Positions 28,973-48,454 are shown, counted from the stretch's first letter. The stretch is DNA of 64,000 nt from Amphibalanus amphitrite (GCF_019059575.1 NW_024881847.1:372001-436000); one strand, 5' to 3'. Notes: generated from the sequence alone by a model not told the origin. Program-made: numbers and translations.

Positions 28973-31061
28973 TTAACTCGCGCATTACTGGGGCATTTTC
29001 CATAACGCGAGTGACTGGGGGGGGGGGGAGGGAGGGGGGCTCTCCTATCTCCGAAAGCCCTCCTCCTAGCTCCGAAACTACTGAGCCGATCGTCAAAATT
29101 CAAACGGCGTCTGATAGCCCTGGAAAACTGTCGTACGGAACCTATTTTCATTAACCTCGAGGTCACCGATGACGTCACAGGTCAGGTCAAAATAAAAATT
29201 ATCAGCATTTCTGCTTGTTCACAGTTTAGGATCTGACCGCCGGCTGACAGGTCCGATCAGGCTCATTTTTGTTTAGGCACTCCTTGCTATATGCCTTAGT
29301 TACCCTGAGGGCACCTAACTTTTACTTCGAATCTTTCAGGTCAAGACCAGGTCATCCTAGGCCACGGAAATTGTATGTACTGTATCGACAGTCGGCACCT
29401 TACGCATGTTTTATGGTCCATTGTACTCATAGATTTTGAAAACAAGGTCGTCTGTGTCATTTGAGGTCATTTTTGGCTGTACCTACCTATCAGGTCACTT
29501 CAGACCTCAGAGAAGGCCCAATTTTGAAAATGATTTTTTTTAACACAAATGTGCCCATCAGATGCAGTTTGAGCTCAGCTGCTCAGGAATGCGACAAAGC
29601 CATTTATTTTGCTGTATGATGTCAGAATAGTACTGAAAAAATAGTTTTCAAAAATATATAATTGTAAAATTTTGACAAAATTGCAAATAACTTGGCTATT
29701 TATGAAGATATTGGACAGGATCGCCGCAACTCGGCCCACCGATCCTGTGCCGAGCGAGACAGCAATTTCATAGCTACCTGTACTTAACCCTATTCCTGGC
29801 GGGGGGGGGCCTCAGGAGCCCCCCCCTGAGGTTTTTTGGTTATATCTCCCAAACGCGTTGAGCTAGGAGGCTCAAATTTTCTGACTTTTCCTAAAAGGCT
29901 TCTACGCAACATGTCTGAAAATTTTGAGTTGATCTGACCTCAGGTCAGGTCACCAGAGGCGGTTTGGTGACGCTACCTCAGAAAAGTTTGCAATCACGCC
30001 AGAGCTAGAGTTTTTGACCGATCAATTTCTTCTCTTCAGGGTTTAGTTAGGGTACCAATATGTGCAATTTGTATATCTCGGAATTTTGATATCGGTGACC
30101 TAAGGTCAGGTCAATTTCGCGACCTCCCCATTATAAGTCAATGGGGGAAAAATCAACTCCCTGTTTTTACCACTAAAACGGGTCGGAATGGCCCCATATA
30201 CCATACATGACTTCATATACGATCAACCTTCACTACCTTGAGGTCTGTTTTGCTGTTGGGCAGCTGTGAGGTCATGTGACGTCATCAAAGGTCACCAAAG
30301 GTTTTTGGCCAATAACTCCGTACAGGAACAAGATACAGACGCGTGGATGATCTCATTGTGTTCAGCTCGTCAAGACGCATCGAATGATATACATGATGAC
30401 CTCGAGGTCACGTGACCTGAGGTCAACCTTTGACCTTGACCTTTCGAGGTCAACATATATATCATTCGATGCGGATTGACGAGAGGATCACGATGATGCC
30501 CTTAGTTTGTTCCTATCTTGACTAATTCGAAAGTTATTCGAGAAAAACTCTCTCCATATCTAGTGCCGCCATTTTGACTTTTTCGACCCCTGTGACGTCA
30601 TCTTTGACCTGACCTGAAAATGCCCTTGGTAAAAATTGTAGATCTTGGCCGTGCGTATCCGATGCCGTTTACCGCTTGTCGCTATCTTGCTTCGTTCTCG
30701 AGATCTCAGGGGGGGCCGAATCGGCCCCCCCCGCCAGTTTCTTGTCCCGGCGGAGCCCGCCAGGAATAGGGTTAAGTCCACTGATGCAAATAAATTGGAT
30801 CTAACTTTAAAACTGAGCTCTTGAGAGGGTTTGTCGTAATTCATTATTTTGCATCAAATCGGCCGACATGACGCCTTTCTAACGTCATTTCCGGTCAAAC
30901 TATGGTAGTAAGAAAGTTGAAATTTTTATACAAGGTGTCAAATTAATGCCGCTGAGGATACCTCAAGTTTCGTGTTGATCCCTGGAACGGTTTAGAAGAT
31001 ATTGTCGAAAAACGGGAGGCCGGCTATGTAGAGCCTCCGCCCCTACTCATGCGCGAGTTAA
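28973..31061. mobile_element. TTAA-type element, split by a nested insertion
   Basis: Left end TTAACTCGCGCATTACTGGG; right end CCCCTACTCATGCGCGAGTTAA is the matching inverted terminus. Between them the element is interrupted by a complete second element at 29784-30775, which inserted at an internal TTAA. The remaining host sequence is about 1.1 kb and carries AGGTCA sites plus a GATGACGTCACAGGTCAG segment shared with the element at 21615. Confidence 0.7.
29784..30775. mobile_element. TTAA-type element, 992 bp, nested copy A
   Basis: TIRs TTAACCCTATTCCTGGCGGG and CCCGCCAGGAATAGGGTTAA are perfect. Subterminal hairpins: G-run-CCTCAGGA-G-C-run on the left and GGGGGGCCGAATCGGCCCCC on the right. 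The interior is rich in AGGTCA/TGACCT, including AGGTCACGTGACCT near 30405. It is closely related to the copy at 31058-32067. Confidence 0.85.
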
Positions 31062-32067
31062 CCCTATTCCTGGCGGGGGGGGCCTCAGGAGCCCCCCCCT
31101 GAGGTTTTTTGGTTATTTCTCCCAAACGCTTTGAGCTAGGAAGCTCAAATTTTCTGACTTTTTCTTAAAGGCTTTTACGCAACATTTCTGAAAATTTTGA
31201 GTTGATCTGATCTCAGGTCAGGTCACCAGAGGCGGTTTGGTGACCCTACTTCAGAAAAGTTTGCAATCACGCCAGAGCTAGAGTTTTTGACCGATCAATT
31301 TCTTCTCTTCAGGCTTTAGTTAGGGTACCAGTATGTGCAATTTGTATATCTCAGAATTTTCATATCTGTGACCTGAGGTCAGGCCAGACTCGTGACCTTT
31401 ACATTGCAAGCCTATGGGAAAATATTGAAACGCCTCCTGCTTCGTGTAAACGAGTCAAAACCACCCAATTCTTTCAGTATTATGGAAGATTATCTCATCG
31501 GTGATGATCCTGGTGCCGCTAATTGACAGGGGCACCGGCAAAGGTCATCTGAGGTCATGTGACGTCATAAATCGTTTTTCTGTCAATAAATCACGACATG
31601 ATGGTGCTAAAGACTTGTAAGTGGTACCAAACTGCTCGCCTGGTCAAGGCGCGTCGTTTGGTATGCAGCATGACCATACCCCACAACCCCATTGATGAAT
31701 GACCTGACCTTGACCTCAGGTCAAATTTCAAATTGACCTGTGAAGGTCATCTCATACTTATTTCGCATCGCCTCGGCGAGAGCAGCAAAAAATGTATTGG
31801 TTTTATGTCTCTATGTTTCTTAGTTTAAAAGTTATATAGGTAACTAATTCCAAAACATTTTATCGTTGATGACCTCTGGTGACCTCAATATTGACCTGAC
31901 CTGAAAATGTTTTATGTAAAAGTTGTAGATCTTTAAACGACCTATCAAACGCCGTTCGCCGTTTGTCGCTGCAATATGTAGTTTTTTAGATCTGAAGGGG
32001 GGGGCCGAATCGCCCCCCCCCCCCACCAGTTTCTTGTCCCGGCGGAGCCCGCCAGGAATAGGGTTAA
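31058..32067. mobile_element. TTAA-type element, 1,010 bp, copy B
   Basis: It has the same TIRs and left hairpin as 29784-30775; the first 280 bases are nearly identical and the middle is diverged. Its left TTAA (31058-31061) is also the right TTAA of the element at 28973-31061, so it inserted into the target site at the edge of an older element. Non-coding. Confidence 0.85.
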
Positions 32068-33756
32068 CTGCAGTCGGTGCTTTATAATTATATCTGCGTT
32101 TTATTTATTAGTGCGAATGACGAAGTGAATAGCTCAAATCAAAAGTGAAATATACACGACGCTCTCGAAAAAGCTTGCCTACCGGACTAAACAAGCTGTT
32201 AATTGGACTACCAATACACCGGTCATATTTTAACTTACGAGTACCTACATATCGATGTGTGTTTTCCCCCACTCGCTCTATTCTTTTACTTACGAGCATA
32301 ACTTTTCTTTACAAAAGTGAAGTTGATCTTTGTATTAGTGTTGGCAAATTTTCAACTTTGATTAATCACCATATCCAGAGGATCAAATCAGACCTCTCAC
32401 GCTGTTCTTAGCGGCCGGAGAGTGTAAAGCAGCCGGCTGAGCGATGATCGAATCCGGATGGCTGTGTCTACTTATCCTCATGTCCGACTGCTTCCATCAC
32501 CGCACCTGTGTTTTCCGGGTTGCAAAATATTGTGGAAAAACGTTTATGACGCATGCTTCAATTTCTTTAGCTCTGCTAATATTGCCACTACCACGCATTT
32601 ATTTATCATTCACATTTGGAATGCAATTCAAAAGACTGATGAAATCCTTAAGTTGCGACCATAAACACTGCCGAAACTGAGCTTGCTTGGGATGTTCTAT
32701 GTCACGTATTCTGACCACTTGCGAGTTCTAGGCGTTTGAACTAGCATTATTTATGGGATTTGCAGCATGATATCCAGGCACTCATGTTTGGTCCGATGTT
32801 CAATGTTTATCGTTTTATTTACGGGTTTGCTGTAAGTAGTATCAGTTCCTGAGTGGATAACTGTTTCGTAAAGATCATGCAGGTTTGTGGTGCTACTCGA
32901 TCGTGTAGCTGAACTTCAATTTATATTGCTGGGATGCGCTTCGTATAAAACACCCCACATTAGGACTGAACTATACCTAAAGAGTAAAGGCAATGTGCAT
33001 CATATCGCGCACCATTTGCGTCTCTTGACTTATTGAAATCATAATTCTAACAGTCACCGACTTCCTTGGGTATATCTTCGAGTGTAGCATCTTTCTCTTT
33101 CATTCCTATTTAACTAGAGACTCTTATCCAGAGAAAGAATAGGTACCATCTGCCCCGTGAGATTATGTACCTCATATTTATGTTCACGTCTCACGGAGAC
33201 GACGCAGCCTTCTCTCTCTGCCTGCCACGGCAAAGTGAAAGAAGGGCGGGGAAGCAGGCATTTCTGTACGATCAATAGACGACGGCAAAGCGAAGTGTCG
33301 AATGCAAGATACAGATGCAGACCGCGAAAGTTGGTTAAGAGGACCACCGGAAGAACGCTATCTGCTTTGCATACCACACCATCCCTAAATCTTGACCGGG
33401 GTAGAATCCCTCTAACCCAGTCACAGTCCTGCCACTCAATCTACCAACCACATTCAGCAAGTCGCCAACTCGCTACAGCGCAATAAACAGAAGCTTCTTC
33501 AAGACAGCCCCTTTCAGAAATACAATGCGGTTAGCGTGCAATGGACGCTGTGGAGTCTTGGTGTCCAGCGATCTTGCACGACGCCCTTTCTGTCCTCCGC
33601 TAGCACTGCCCTGCCCCCCCCCCCCGCCCTAGTCAGCTCCTTCTTCAGCCAGCTGTTCCCTTAGCTAGCTTCTTCTTCTTTCCCCGCAGCTAGCTCTACT
33701 TCTTCTTCAGCCTTTCTTCTCCTCCTTCGGTCGACACAGCCCGGCGTTTGAGCGCC
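32068..33756. other. Intergenic, no gene recognised
   Basis: Only short ORFs without recognisable similarity. The 33150-33520 part is GC-richer and contains an AATAAA near 33482; it may be a decayed retroelement tail but has no diagnostic feature. Confidence 0.35.
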
Positions 33757-41740
<7,984 letters not shown>

Positions 41741-43460
41741 CTTGGCTCTGAGAACAGACGACAGAGGCTTTATGAAGAGCAAGTACACAGCAAAATTGGA
41801 GTCTGGTTACGGGGAGAGGGTCGTGAAAGGGGACGCCAAGTGAGATATCAGTCATAAAGTTGTCTCCTCATTGCTTCGATAAGACGGTAGTCATCTGCAG
41901 TCATGCCAGTTTGTCCATAGTCATCCGTGTTGACTGAGCGTTCAGCTGTGCTATTCAGTCAATCATGCTGACTGAGCGGTCATTGGTGTGCCTCCGTTCC
42001 GTTTATCCGTGCTGACAGAATTGTGCCCACTGCCCACTGCCCAGGCTACTCAGATGACAGCCTGCGCAGCTGGGCTGTCTCTCTGCCGTCTCTGAGTCGG
42101 TCGCTGACCCAGCACCCACCGCGTCAAAGGTCGCTCGTTGAGAGGGCGCAGACGCAGTGCAAGGCCCTATGATGTAAACTATGAGCCTGCTGATGCTCCA
42201 TGACAGTGACACACCCAGTCAGCTGAGCACAAAACTAGCCAGCTGGCGAACATACCTGGTTTTTGTCACCGGCACCATGACTTCGAGGAAAGTGGCGGAG
42301 AAATTAAAAAAGTTAGCAAGAAGCGCAATGAAACTAACACCTTCTAGTGCATGGTTCCCGATCGCATAAACATGATTGGTATCTACAATTGTGGCCTGCA
42401 CATTTGCTTCGATATTTGTGTAAGATGCGTACCAGATCAACCCAGAGGCATTGATCGCATTACGACTGACACATCGGAGTAAATACGGACATTTCTGGTA
42501 GTTCCAGCTGCGTAGAGCAGTGCGCATTTGCTCGTCCGTGTACCGGTTACTCATCCGGGGGCCCGACCCGACCCAATCAAGGCGCAAATGTGTGAATAAC
42601 ACTTCACCATAGTGTCACGCCAAGGGGACGTTAGGAGCTGGGGAAATGAAGTGTGCGGTCATAAGTGAACGTTAAATTCAGCCTAATGGGATGGAATGGT
42701 TATTAGAACGTCATTGCATCGGTAGCGCAGAAAAAAAAAACGTTTATGCGAACAAAACATGTGCGTTAGGGAATGGATCAAAATACAATCGAACATAGGG
42801 CAGCAGCCTATTTTTCATCGAACCTCAGCTTCCCACAGTAAGAACTGGGATGCTCCAGTCACTCCCGAACACTAACTACCGCAGTGTCGTATTTCTGGAC
42901 GGTGGAAGATGTCCAAAGATCGATAGGACTAGCGACCGACCCGCTCACGATGACGAGGGACATCTGGTCAATACCACATCACGTGACTTTGGAACATCTG
43001 GTCAATATACTCGTAGGTCACGTGACTGGTCACGTGAACCCTCAGCTGCGCCGCAATGATCCGGTATATTTCCACGGGCATCTCGAAAGCACTTATGAGA
43101 CAAATTAGAGCCGGGAGGCAGATCCGTTTACTGCTGAGTTTACGAGGCTGCCTAGTAAAAAGATTGCTTTGATAAACACCAAGAAGAGAAGTGTGTCATG
43201 TAGCCGACGGGCGACCAGTGCTTGTCTGCTGCAGTATTCCGACACGAGAATGTCATATCCAAAAGCTAAATATTAAATAGGTTAGATAACGCATTCATTG
43301 CAATGCAATGATGTTAGACAAAATATGTCAACCGGCAATTAGTTCTTTGAAACACTTATACTGAAGTAACACCAATTTCAAAGTTATTTAGTGATCGGTA
43401 TTTACATTCTGGTAGGTAGGCCCCCTCGTGCATCTTAGCGTCCCTCGCCGCTCCTTACAG
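41741..43460. other. 5' flank of the dioxygenase gene and spacer
   Basis: No gene was recognised. A minus-strand open frame at 42219-42602 (127 codons) has no recognisable domain or splice context and is not called. Confidence 0.35.
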
Positions 43461-43838
43461 CTCCAGCCGGTTACGGAGTTCCAGACGGTTACGGAGCTCC
43501 AGTCGGTTACGGAGCTCCAGTCGGTTACGGAGCTCCAGACGGTTACGGAGCTCCAGTCAGTAGCTCCAGCCGGTTACAGAGCTCCAGCCTGTTACGGAGC
43601 TCCAGACGGTTACGGAGCTCCAGCCTGTTACAGCGGTTACAGAGGTCCAGCCGGTTACGGAGCTCCAGCCGGGTACGCATCTCCACTCCAGACGGCGCAG
43701 CGTCCGGGTGGGTGCTCGGCATCAATGTCCAATGTCTATCCAAGTATATCCAGCGACAGGGCCACAGCGCAACACAACTACGATTGGATCACAAGCTGCG
43801 CTATTGTGCAAAGGTCAACTGCATCCTTCGATGGGTAA
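43461..43838 (+). pseudogene. Frameshifted GYGAP-repeat coding tract
   Basis: After a good acceptor (CTCCTTACAG) the frame reads [19 protein letters not shown], six-residue repeats encoded by an 18-bp unit. Near 43558 a small deletion shifts the frame. The repeats continue in another frame ([19 protein letters not shown]) to a TAA at 43838, and a Tyr/Ser/Pro-rich stretch ([19 protein letters not shown]) continues in a third. Such repeats occur in secreted, cuticular or matrix proteins. It may be a decayed exon, a sequencing indel in a live gene, or a minisatellite that imitates coding. No partner exon was found. Confidence 0.3.
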
Positions 43839-45205
43839 ATACCCAAGCTATAAGCCACATGGTTCGTATAGTGGATTACCGAGCACGTATTTTACCGAAT
43901 GCCTACCCAGCTATACACTTTGTGCTGCGGGTTGCATACTAGATATGTCAATCGGATACCAACTTTTTGGTATACCGAATCGATACCAAACCGATACCAA
44001 CTTCGTATTTGGTATTTCAATCCTAATGTGTTTGGTATTTTGTTGGTATCATGAATCCTCACTTATGTATGAGAGGCTAAGAAATTGGTAGTTGGGAAAG
44101 CATTCTGTCTATGCTGCGGGATACGTGTCGTTTATTACGCCGAGAATGTACTTGCTGCATGTTGCCGTTGGATACGTATTCTGTACCTCGATCGGTTCGT
44201 GTTAGGTGACGCCGGGTGGGTAACTATGGTCGGCTGTCTGGTGTGTAATGCACAATACCTACTGCGCCGCCGCCGCGGGCCCATGAGTTTAAGCAGAAAC
44301 AAAGACAGATATAAGAAAAAACAGCAGTGGCCGTCAAGAAGTAAAACTAGAAACAGGGCTAACATTCCAGAATGGTTGAAGTAGAACGGTTCTTATGGCG
44401 AGCATCTTTTTATCCTACACTTGGGAAGACCTCGTTTCAAGAAATATAAGAGGTCTGGGTTTTGATTTTGGTCATTAAATTGAATTGGGAGGTCTACTAG
44501 TGTGTCAGCTAATGACAATATGACTTCAAAAGGGACTGATTGGCTTTGACCCTTCCCAAGCAGGACTCCGTTTTTTTTTTTTTCGTAAGGCTCTAGCTCA
44601 ATCAAGGTTCGAATGGCTCGTGCGCAGGGCCGGGACGAAGCCGGGGTGCCGAAGCTCTAATTGAGCCTATATACAAGCTTCGGTGCCCCGAACTCGGTCA
44701 TGGAAGCCTTTATGATAAAGGTTTTCACAACGCTGTAGCACAGGATCTGAACCACGAGTGAAGAGATAGATGTATAGCAATCGTGCGCTGCCTTCGGACA
44801 CTTTCCTCCAGATATTGAATTAAATAATTAGCGGAGAGTAGCCTGTTACGCTTTTCTTTTCTCAGTGCACCTGGAAAGCTCATTGAACCGTTGTCTGGCA
44901 GTCTCGGTTAGAACGTCACAAATCGATAACAAAGGTGACCCGGTGGGCAGAATCGATAGCACACATGCAAGGTGTTTATAAACGACGCCTCGCTACAGAG
45001 GGTGACACACACGTAGGTACAAAATTAACCCGCTGACCACTGATTCGTCGGGTACTCACTATGCCGGGGTATGGCTACAGCAGCCGGCCTCGCACACGGT
45101 CGGGAGCGTCCTCCACGTATAGCCTCCGGCGCCTCGCCCCAACGACGACTGCGCGCCCGGAGTACGCGCCCCCTCCACCCGGCCGCCAACCGCGCCTCTG
45201 ACGTC
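43839..45205. other. Spacer, no gene recognised
   Basis: Includes a 46-codon ORF at 45061-45201 (MPGYGYSSRPRTRSGASSTY) directly before the CRE array; too short and without context to call. Confidence 0.35.
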
Positions 45206-45364
45206 TCACAGCGCCAGCTGACCGGCCGGTGACGTCACACAGCGCCGGCTGACCTGACGGGGACGTCATACAGCGCTGGCTGACCTGACGGTGACGTCAT
45301 ACAGCGCCGGCTGATCGGCCGGTAACGTCATACAGCGCTGGCTGACCTGACGGTGACGTCACAG
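45206..45364. repeat. 31-bp tandem array, each unit with a (TG)ACGTCA site
   Basis: Five units of CAGCGCYGGCTGACCTGACG followed by GTGACGTCAYA. Three of five retain the full CRE palindrome TGACGTCA; the others read GGACGTCA and TAACGTCA. Units alternate between CTGACCTGACGG and CTGACCGGCCGG/CTGATCGGCCGG forms, so the effective period may be 62 bp. TGACGTCA is the CREB/ATF consensus. Confidence 0.85.
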
Positions 45365-45529
45365 GACACTGTCTGATCGGCCCTATGGCCGGACCGGACG
45401 ATTACACTGATCCGGTGGCGTCCCAAAAGTCCCCACACTGCAGCGACGGTGAAACAGTAGAGGTCGCCAAATTATCATGACCCTGGGTCGCAGCTCGAGG
45501 TCGAAAAGCTTGACATCATGCAATGATGT

Positions 45530-46065
45530 CAAGGCCGTCGTGGGGCCCTCAGACGCCAGTGTGGGCCTTTGGAGCTTGCGTTGGGTCTTAGAAACCATCG
45601 TGAGGGCCCAGAGAGGTCGTCGTCAGGGCTCTCAGCCCCTCAGGGACCGTCCTGGGGTCCTCAGAAGTTGTTGTGAGGGCCTTTAGAAGCCTTCGAGAGG
45701 ATCATCAGAGATCGTCATGAGGGTCCTTGGCCATATTGAGGGTTTTCATGGGCCCTCAGATACCTTTGCAGGGCTCTCAGAGGCCTTGGTAAGACCGCTA
45801 GAGGCCATCGTTGTTAGAGCCCTCAATAGGCCGTTGCAGAGCCCTCAGATGCCAGCATAGCCCCTGCAGCCTGGTTGTGTTGAGGCCCTCAGAGGCCGTC
45901 GCTGGGCCGTCTGAAGCCAAATGGGCCCTCAGACTTGAGTTGGGTCTAGGGCCGTCACAAGGGCCCTCAGAGAACGTCGTAGAGGCCCTTAGAGGCCAGT
46001 GGGGCCCCTGGAGTCCTGTGGGACCCTCAGAGGTCGTCATGAGGGCCCTTAGTGGTCGTTAAATT
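45530..46065. repeat. Degenerate minisatellite, GGGCCCTCAGAGGCCGTCGT type
   Basis: Roughly 20-33 bp units built on GGGCCCTCAGA-GCC-TCGT, highly diverged. The same array resumes at about 46770-46814 and 47417-47720, so it was once longer and has been interrupted by insertions. Confidence 0.85.
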
Positions 46066-46086
46066 GGTGTGGCTGAGCGTCGATGG

Positions 46087-46245
46087 CATGGGCGGATCCA
46101 GGAAATCCAGAGGAAGGGCGAAGGTGGTTACATAAATGGCGTCTCTTACCTTTGTGTGGGTAAAGAAATCAGTGCGCTAGGTATCTCATGGGGATCTCAC
46201 GAGGAATAGCATGACCCCGCGAGCCCATCCCTTGATCCGCCACTG
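46087..46245. mobile_element. hAT-like MITE, 159 bp
   Basis: Ends GGGCGGATCCAGG near 46090 and, inverted, TTGATCCGCCACTG at 46232-46245 resemble the TIR of the element at 36765-38507. No 8-bp duplication is visible, so it is older or differently bounded. Confidence 0.5.
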
Positions 46246-46249
46246 CGGA

Positions 46250-46480
46250 ACGAAGCATCAATAGAGAGCATCAAAGGAGCATCAATGTGGTGTATAGAGA
46301 GCATCAAATCAGCATCAATGGGGTATATAGAGAGCATCAATGGGGTATGTAGAGAGCATCAAAGGAGCATCAATGGGGTATATAGAGAGCATCAAAGGAG
46401 CATCAATGGGGTTTATAGCAAGCATCAAAGGAGCATCAATGGGGTATATAGATAGCATCAAAGGAGCATAGATCGGGTTT
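46250..46480. repeat. 33-bp tandem repeat, GGAGCATCAATGGGGTATAT type
   Basis: About six to seven copies of AGAGAGCATCAAAGGAGCAT plus CAATGGGGTATAT, several near-identical. Confidence 0.9.
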
Positions 46481-46814
46481 AGACAGAACATCCGAACTAT
46501 GCTAGGGGGCATCAACGGGGCATAGAGGAGAATCAGGGGGGAATACACTAGGCATTTCGTTAGAATAATGGAGGCATAACCAGATAATCATTTTGATTCC
46601 ACTTAGCCATCCAACAGGCATATTAGGGTAATAATGTTGGGATATTGGGGGTATCTAAGGCCAAAAAGGTGCTACTTGAAGTATATTACGGGAATAATTG
46701 GGGTTTCGTTTTAGACCATTCTCCTAATATCACCCCCCCGGAATCATTTTAGTTTTCAGTGTAGGCCCCAGGGGACAGAGTTCGTCGTGAGAGCCCTCAG
46801 AGATCAACGTAAGG

Positions 46815-47416
46815 ACACGATGGACAAGGACAAGGACACGATGTATATCCTTTTCGCCTGACATCATTTACCTTTATCATACCTGTCGCCCACGATGCGG
46901 CCGGTTTTCGTCCCCCGACGCACTAGGGCGCTGAGCCTGGACCGGCTGGATGCGGATCGACGCGGCGGGCGACAGGTATCCCAGTTACTGTAGCACTTGG
47001 GCGCTGCCGCTGCTGCGGTCACGGGCTGCTGTCCCGTTTGCCTCGTCGTTTCGGCGTGCTCCCGCCCCGGGTGTCCCCGATCCCGGCAGCATCTGTCGCC
47101 TGCCTTCCGTGGGACCTTGGCTCTAACCGCTTTGATCAAGTCGCGAACCTCTATTTATATCTGCCTGAGCGCGATGTGTGTATAAGATTGTGTACAGAAT
47201 GTGTGTGTTCATGTATCCCTGACCAGGGTAAGACACGCACGTGGGGAAGCGTTGGTGTCGATGCTGCGGTAAACTGCATTGTGTGAATGCCGCCGTTATA
47301 GCGTTTTTTTTTTTTTCTAGAGCCCGATCAGCGCGATAAGTTATATCAGTATTGTTACCGTTGGTACATATGTTTTACGTTTGTGTAAATAAACGTTCAA
47401 GAGAGAGAAAAAAAAG
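46815..47416 (+). mobile_element. Retroposed insert with AATAAA, A-rich tail and 14-bp target duplication
   Basis: A 602-bp unrelated block interrupts the GGGCCCTCAGAG minisatellite. It is flanked by AGATCAACGTAAGG (46801-46814) and AGATCATCGTAAGG (47417-47430), one mismatch in 14. Removing the block and one copy restores a continuous array. It carries AATAAA at 47388-47393 and ends in an A-rich tail (47402-47416), as in LINE-mediated retroposition of an mRNA or a LINE 3' end. The GC-rich 46890-47130 portion may be remnant coding sequence, but no protein was recognised. Confidence 0.65.
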
Positions 47417-47720
47417 AGATCATCGTAAGGGCCCTCAGAGGCCATCATAGGGGCCCTCAGAGGTCAGCGTGGCCCCTGGAGTCTCCTTGGGGCCCTGGAG
47501 TCTCTGTGGGACCCTCAGCGGTCGTCATGAGGGCCATTAGTGGCCGTTGTAGGGCCCCAGGGGACAAAGCCCTCAGGTGGGAGCCCTCAGAGATCGTCAT
47601 AAAAGGGCCCTCTGAGGCCGTCGTGGGGGCCCTCAGATGCCGCGTGGAGCACCAAACGCGGCTCGGGAAACTTCTAACCGGTGTGGGGGCCCCAAAGACT
47701 AGCATGGGGCGCTCCTGACC
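47417..47720. repeat. Minisatellite continuation, GGGCCCTCAGAGGCC type
   Basis: Same family and orientation as 45530-46065. Confidence 0.85.
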
Positions 47721-47898
47721 ATAATTGGACATCCCGGATGCTTCCCCATCAGTGTTCGTTTCCCGATCACTGGTTTTCAGGAGAAATGTATTGGATGGTG
47801 CGACGGGCCCCTTGTACGGATTTTGGAGGTGCAAAAAGATATGTATGCACCCCCATGTTTTTCGATGGGGGTGCAGGCCCACGGCCTCCTCTAACATG

Positions 47899-47994
47899 TT
47901 AACTGGGGGGGCGCGCCAGTGATGCCGCTTGCCCCCCCCCCAGTGGAGCTGAAATCGCGTCACTGGGGGGGGGGGGGGGGGGGCACGCAGTTAA
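47899..47994. mobile_element. 96-bp TTAA-bounded G-tract element remnant
   Basis: TTAACTGGGGGGG on the left; a long G-run, CACGCAG and TTAA on the right. It resembles the ends of the TTAA elements with the interior missing. Confidence 0.45.
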
Positions 47995-48134
47995 TTAAGC
48001 AAATCACGTAGAAAAACGAGGAAATTTCACTGTAAGCTTACCAAACAAACAATCCAGACGATCTCCATGATCACCACGTTACTAATTTTAGTTTCCTTAT
48101 ATCGTAGGTTTCTTATCTACAGGTTTTTTTACAG

Positions 48135-48288
48135 ATCCACCTAGGTTGAGCCGCGGAATGAGGTCAGACATTGCAGATTTTATAATCGAACGCCGACTGA
48201 AGTCTGAACGGGGCATCACTTTGAGAAGGAAACAGCCCGAACGGTCGCCCTCTATAGTCTCGGTCAAGCGCTTACGGTTCAACACGGA
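48135..48288 (+). CDS. Possible orphan coding exon
   Basis: It is bounded by a strong acceptor (TTTTTTTACAG) and a consensus donor (GGA|GTAAGT). In one frame it is open for 51 codons, including MRSDIADFIIERRLKSERG and ending KRLRFNTE. The peptide is charged and not low-complexity. No family was recognised and no partner exon was found within several kb, so it may be a chance match. Confidence 0.25.
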
Positions 48289-48454
48289 GTAAGTATTATG
48301 TCTTTTTTCGTGAGACGGGTTTATTCTTGAAGAGTAATTTTTTACGGTCAATTAAGAGTGCGGCTGAGCTTTATAGCACGATATAAAAGTTTTTTGTTCC
48401 ATAGTTTGGGACTAGCAGCTATAAGGCCTCTCACTTATTGAGGGTATGATAGAC

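Noticed and set aside
33150..33500. Retroelement tail with AATAAA
   Set aside because: No target duplication, A-tail or recognisable coding remnant could be shown.
42219..42602. 127-codon minus-strand ORF
   Set aside because: No recognisable domain, no GC-rich coding bias and no splice context; likely chance.
45061..45201. 46-codon ORF MPGYGYSSRPRTRSGASSTY...
   Set aside because: Short, in a GC-rich patch, no splice acceptor or similarity beyond composition; could equally be shadowed by a minus-strand frame.
46250..46480. Regular short repeats resembling a CRISPR array
   Set aside because: Units are contiguous without unique spacers, and the genome is clearly eukaryotic.
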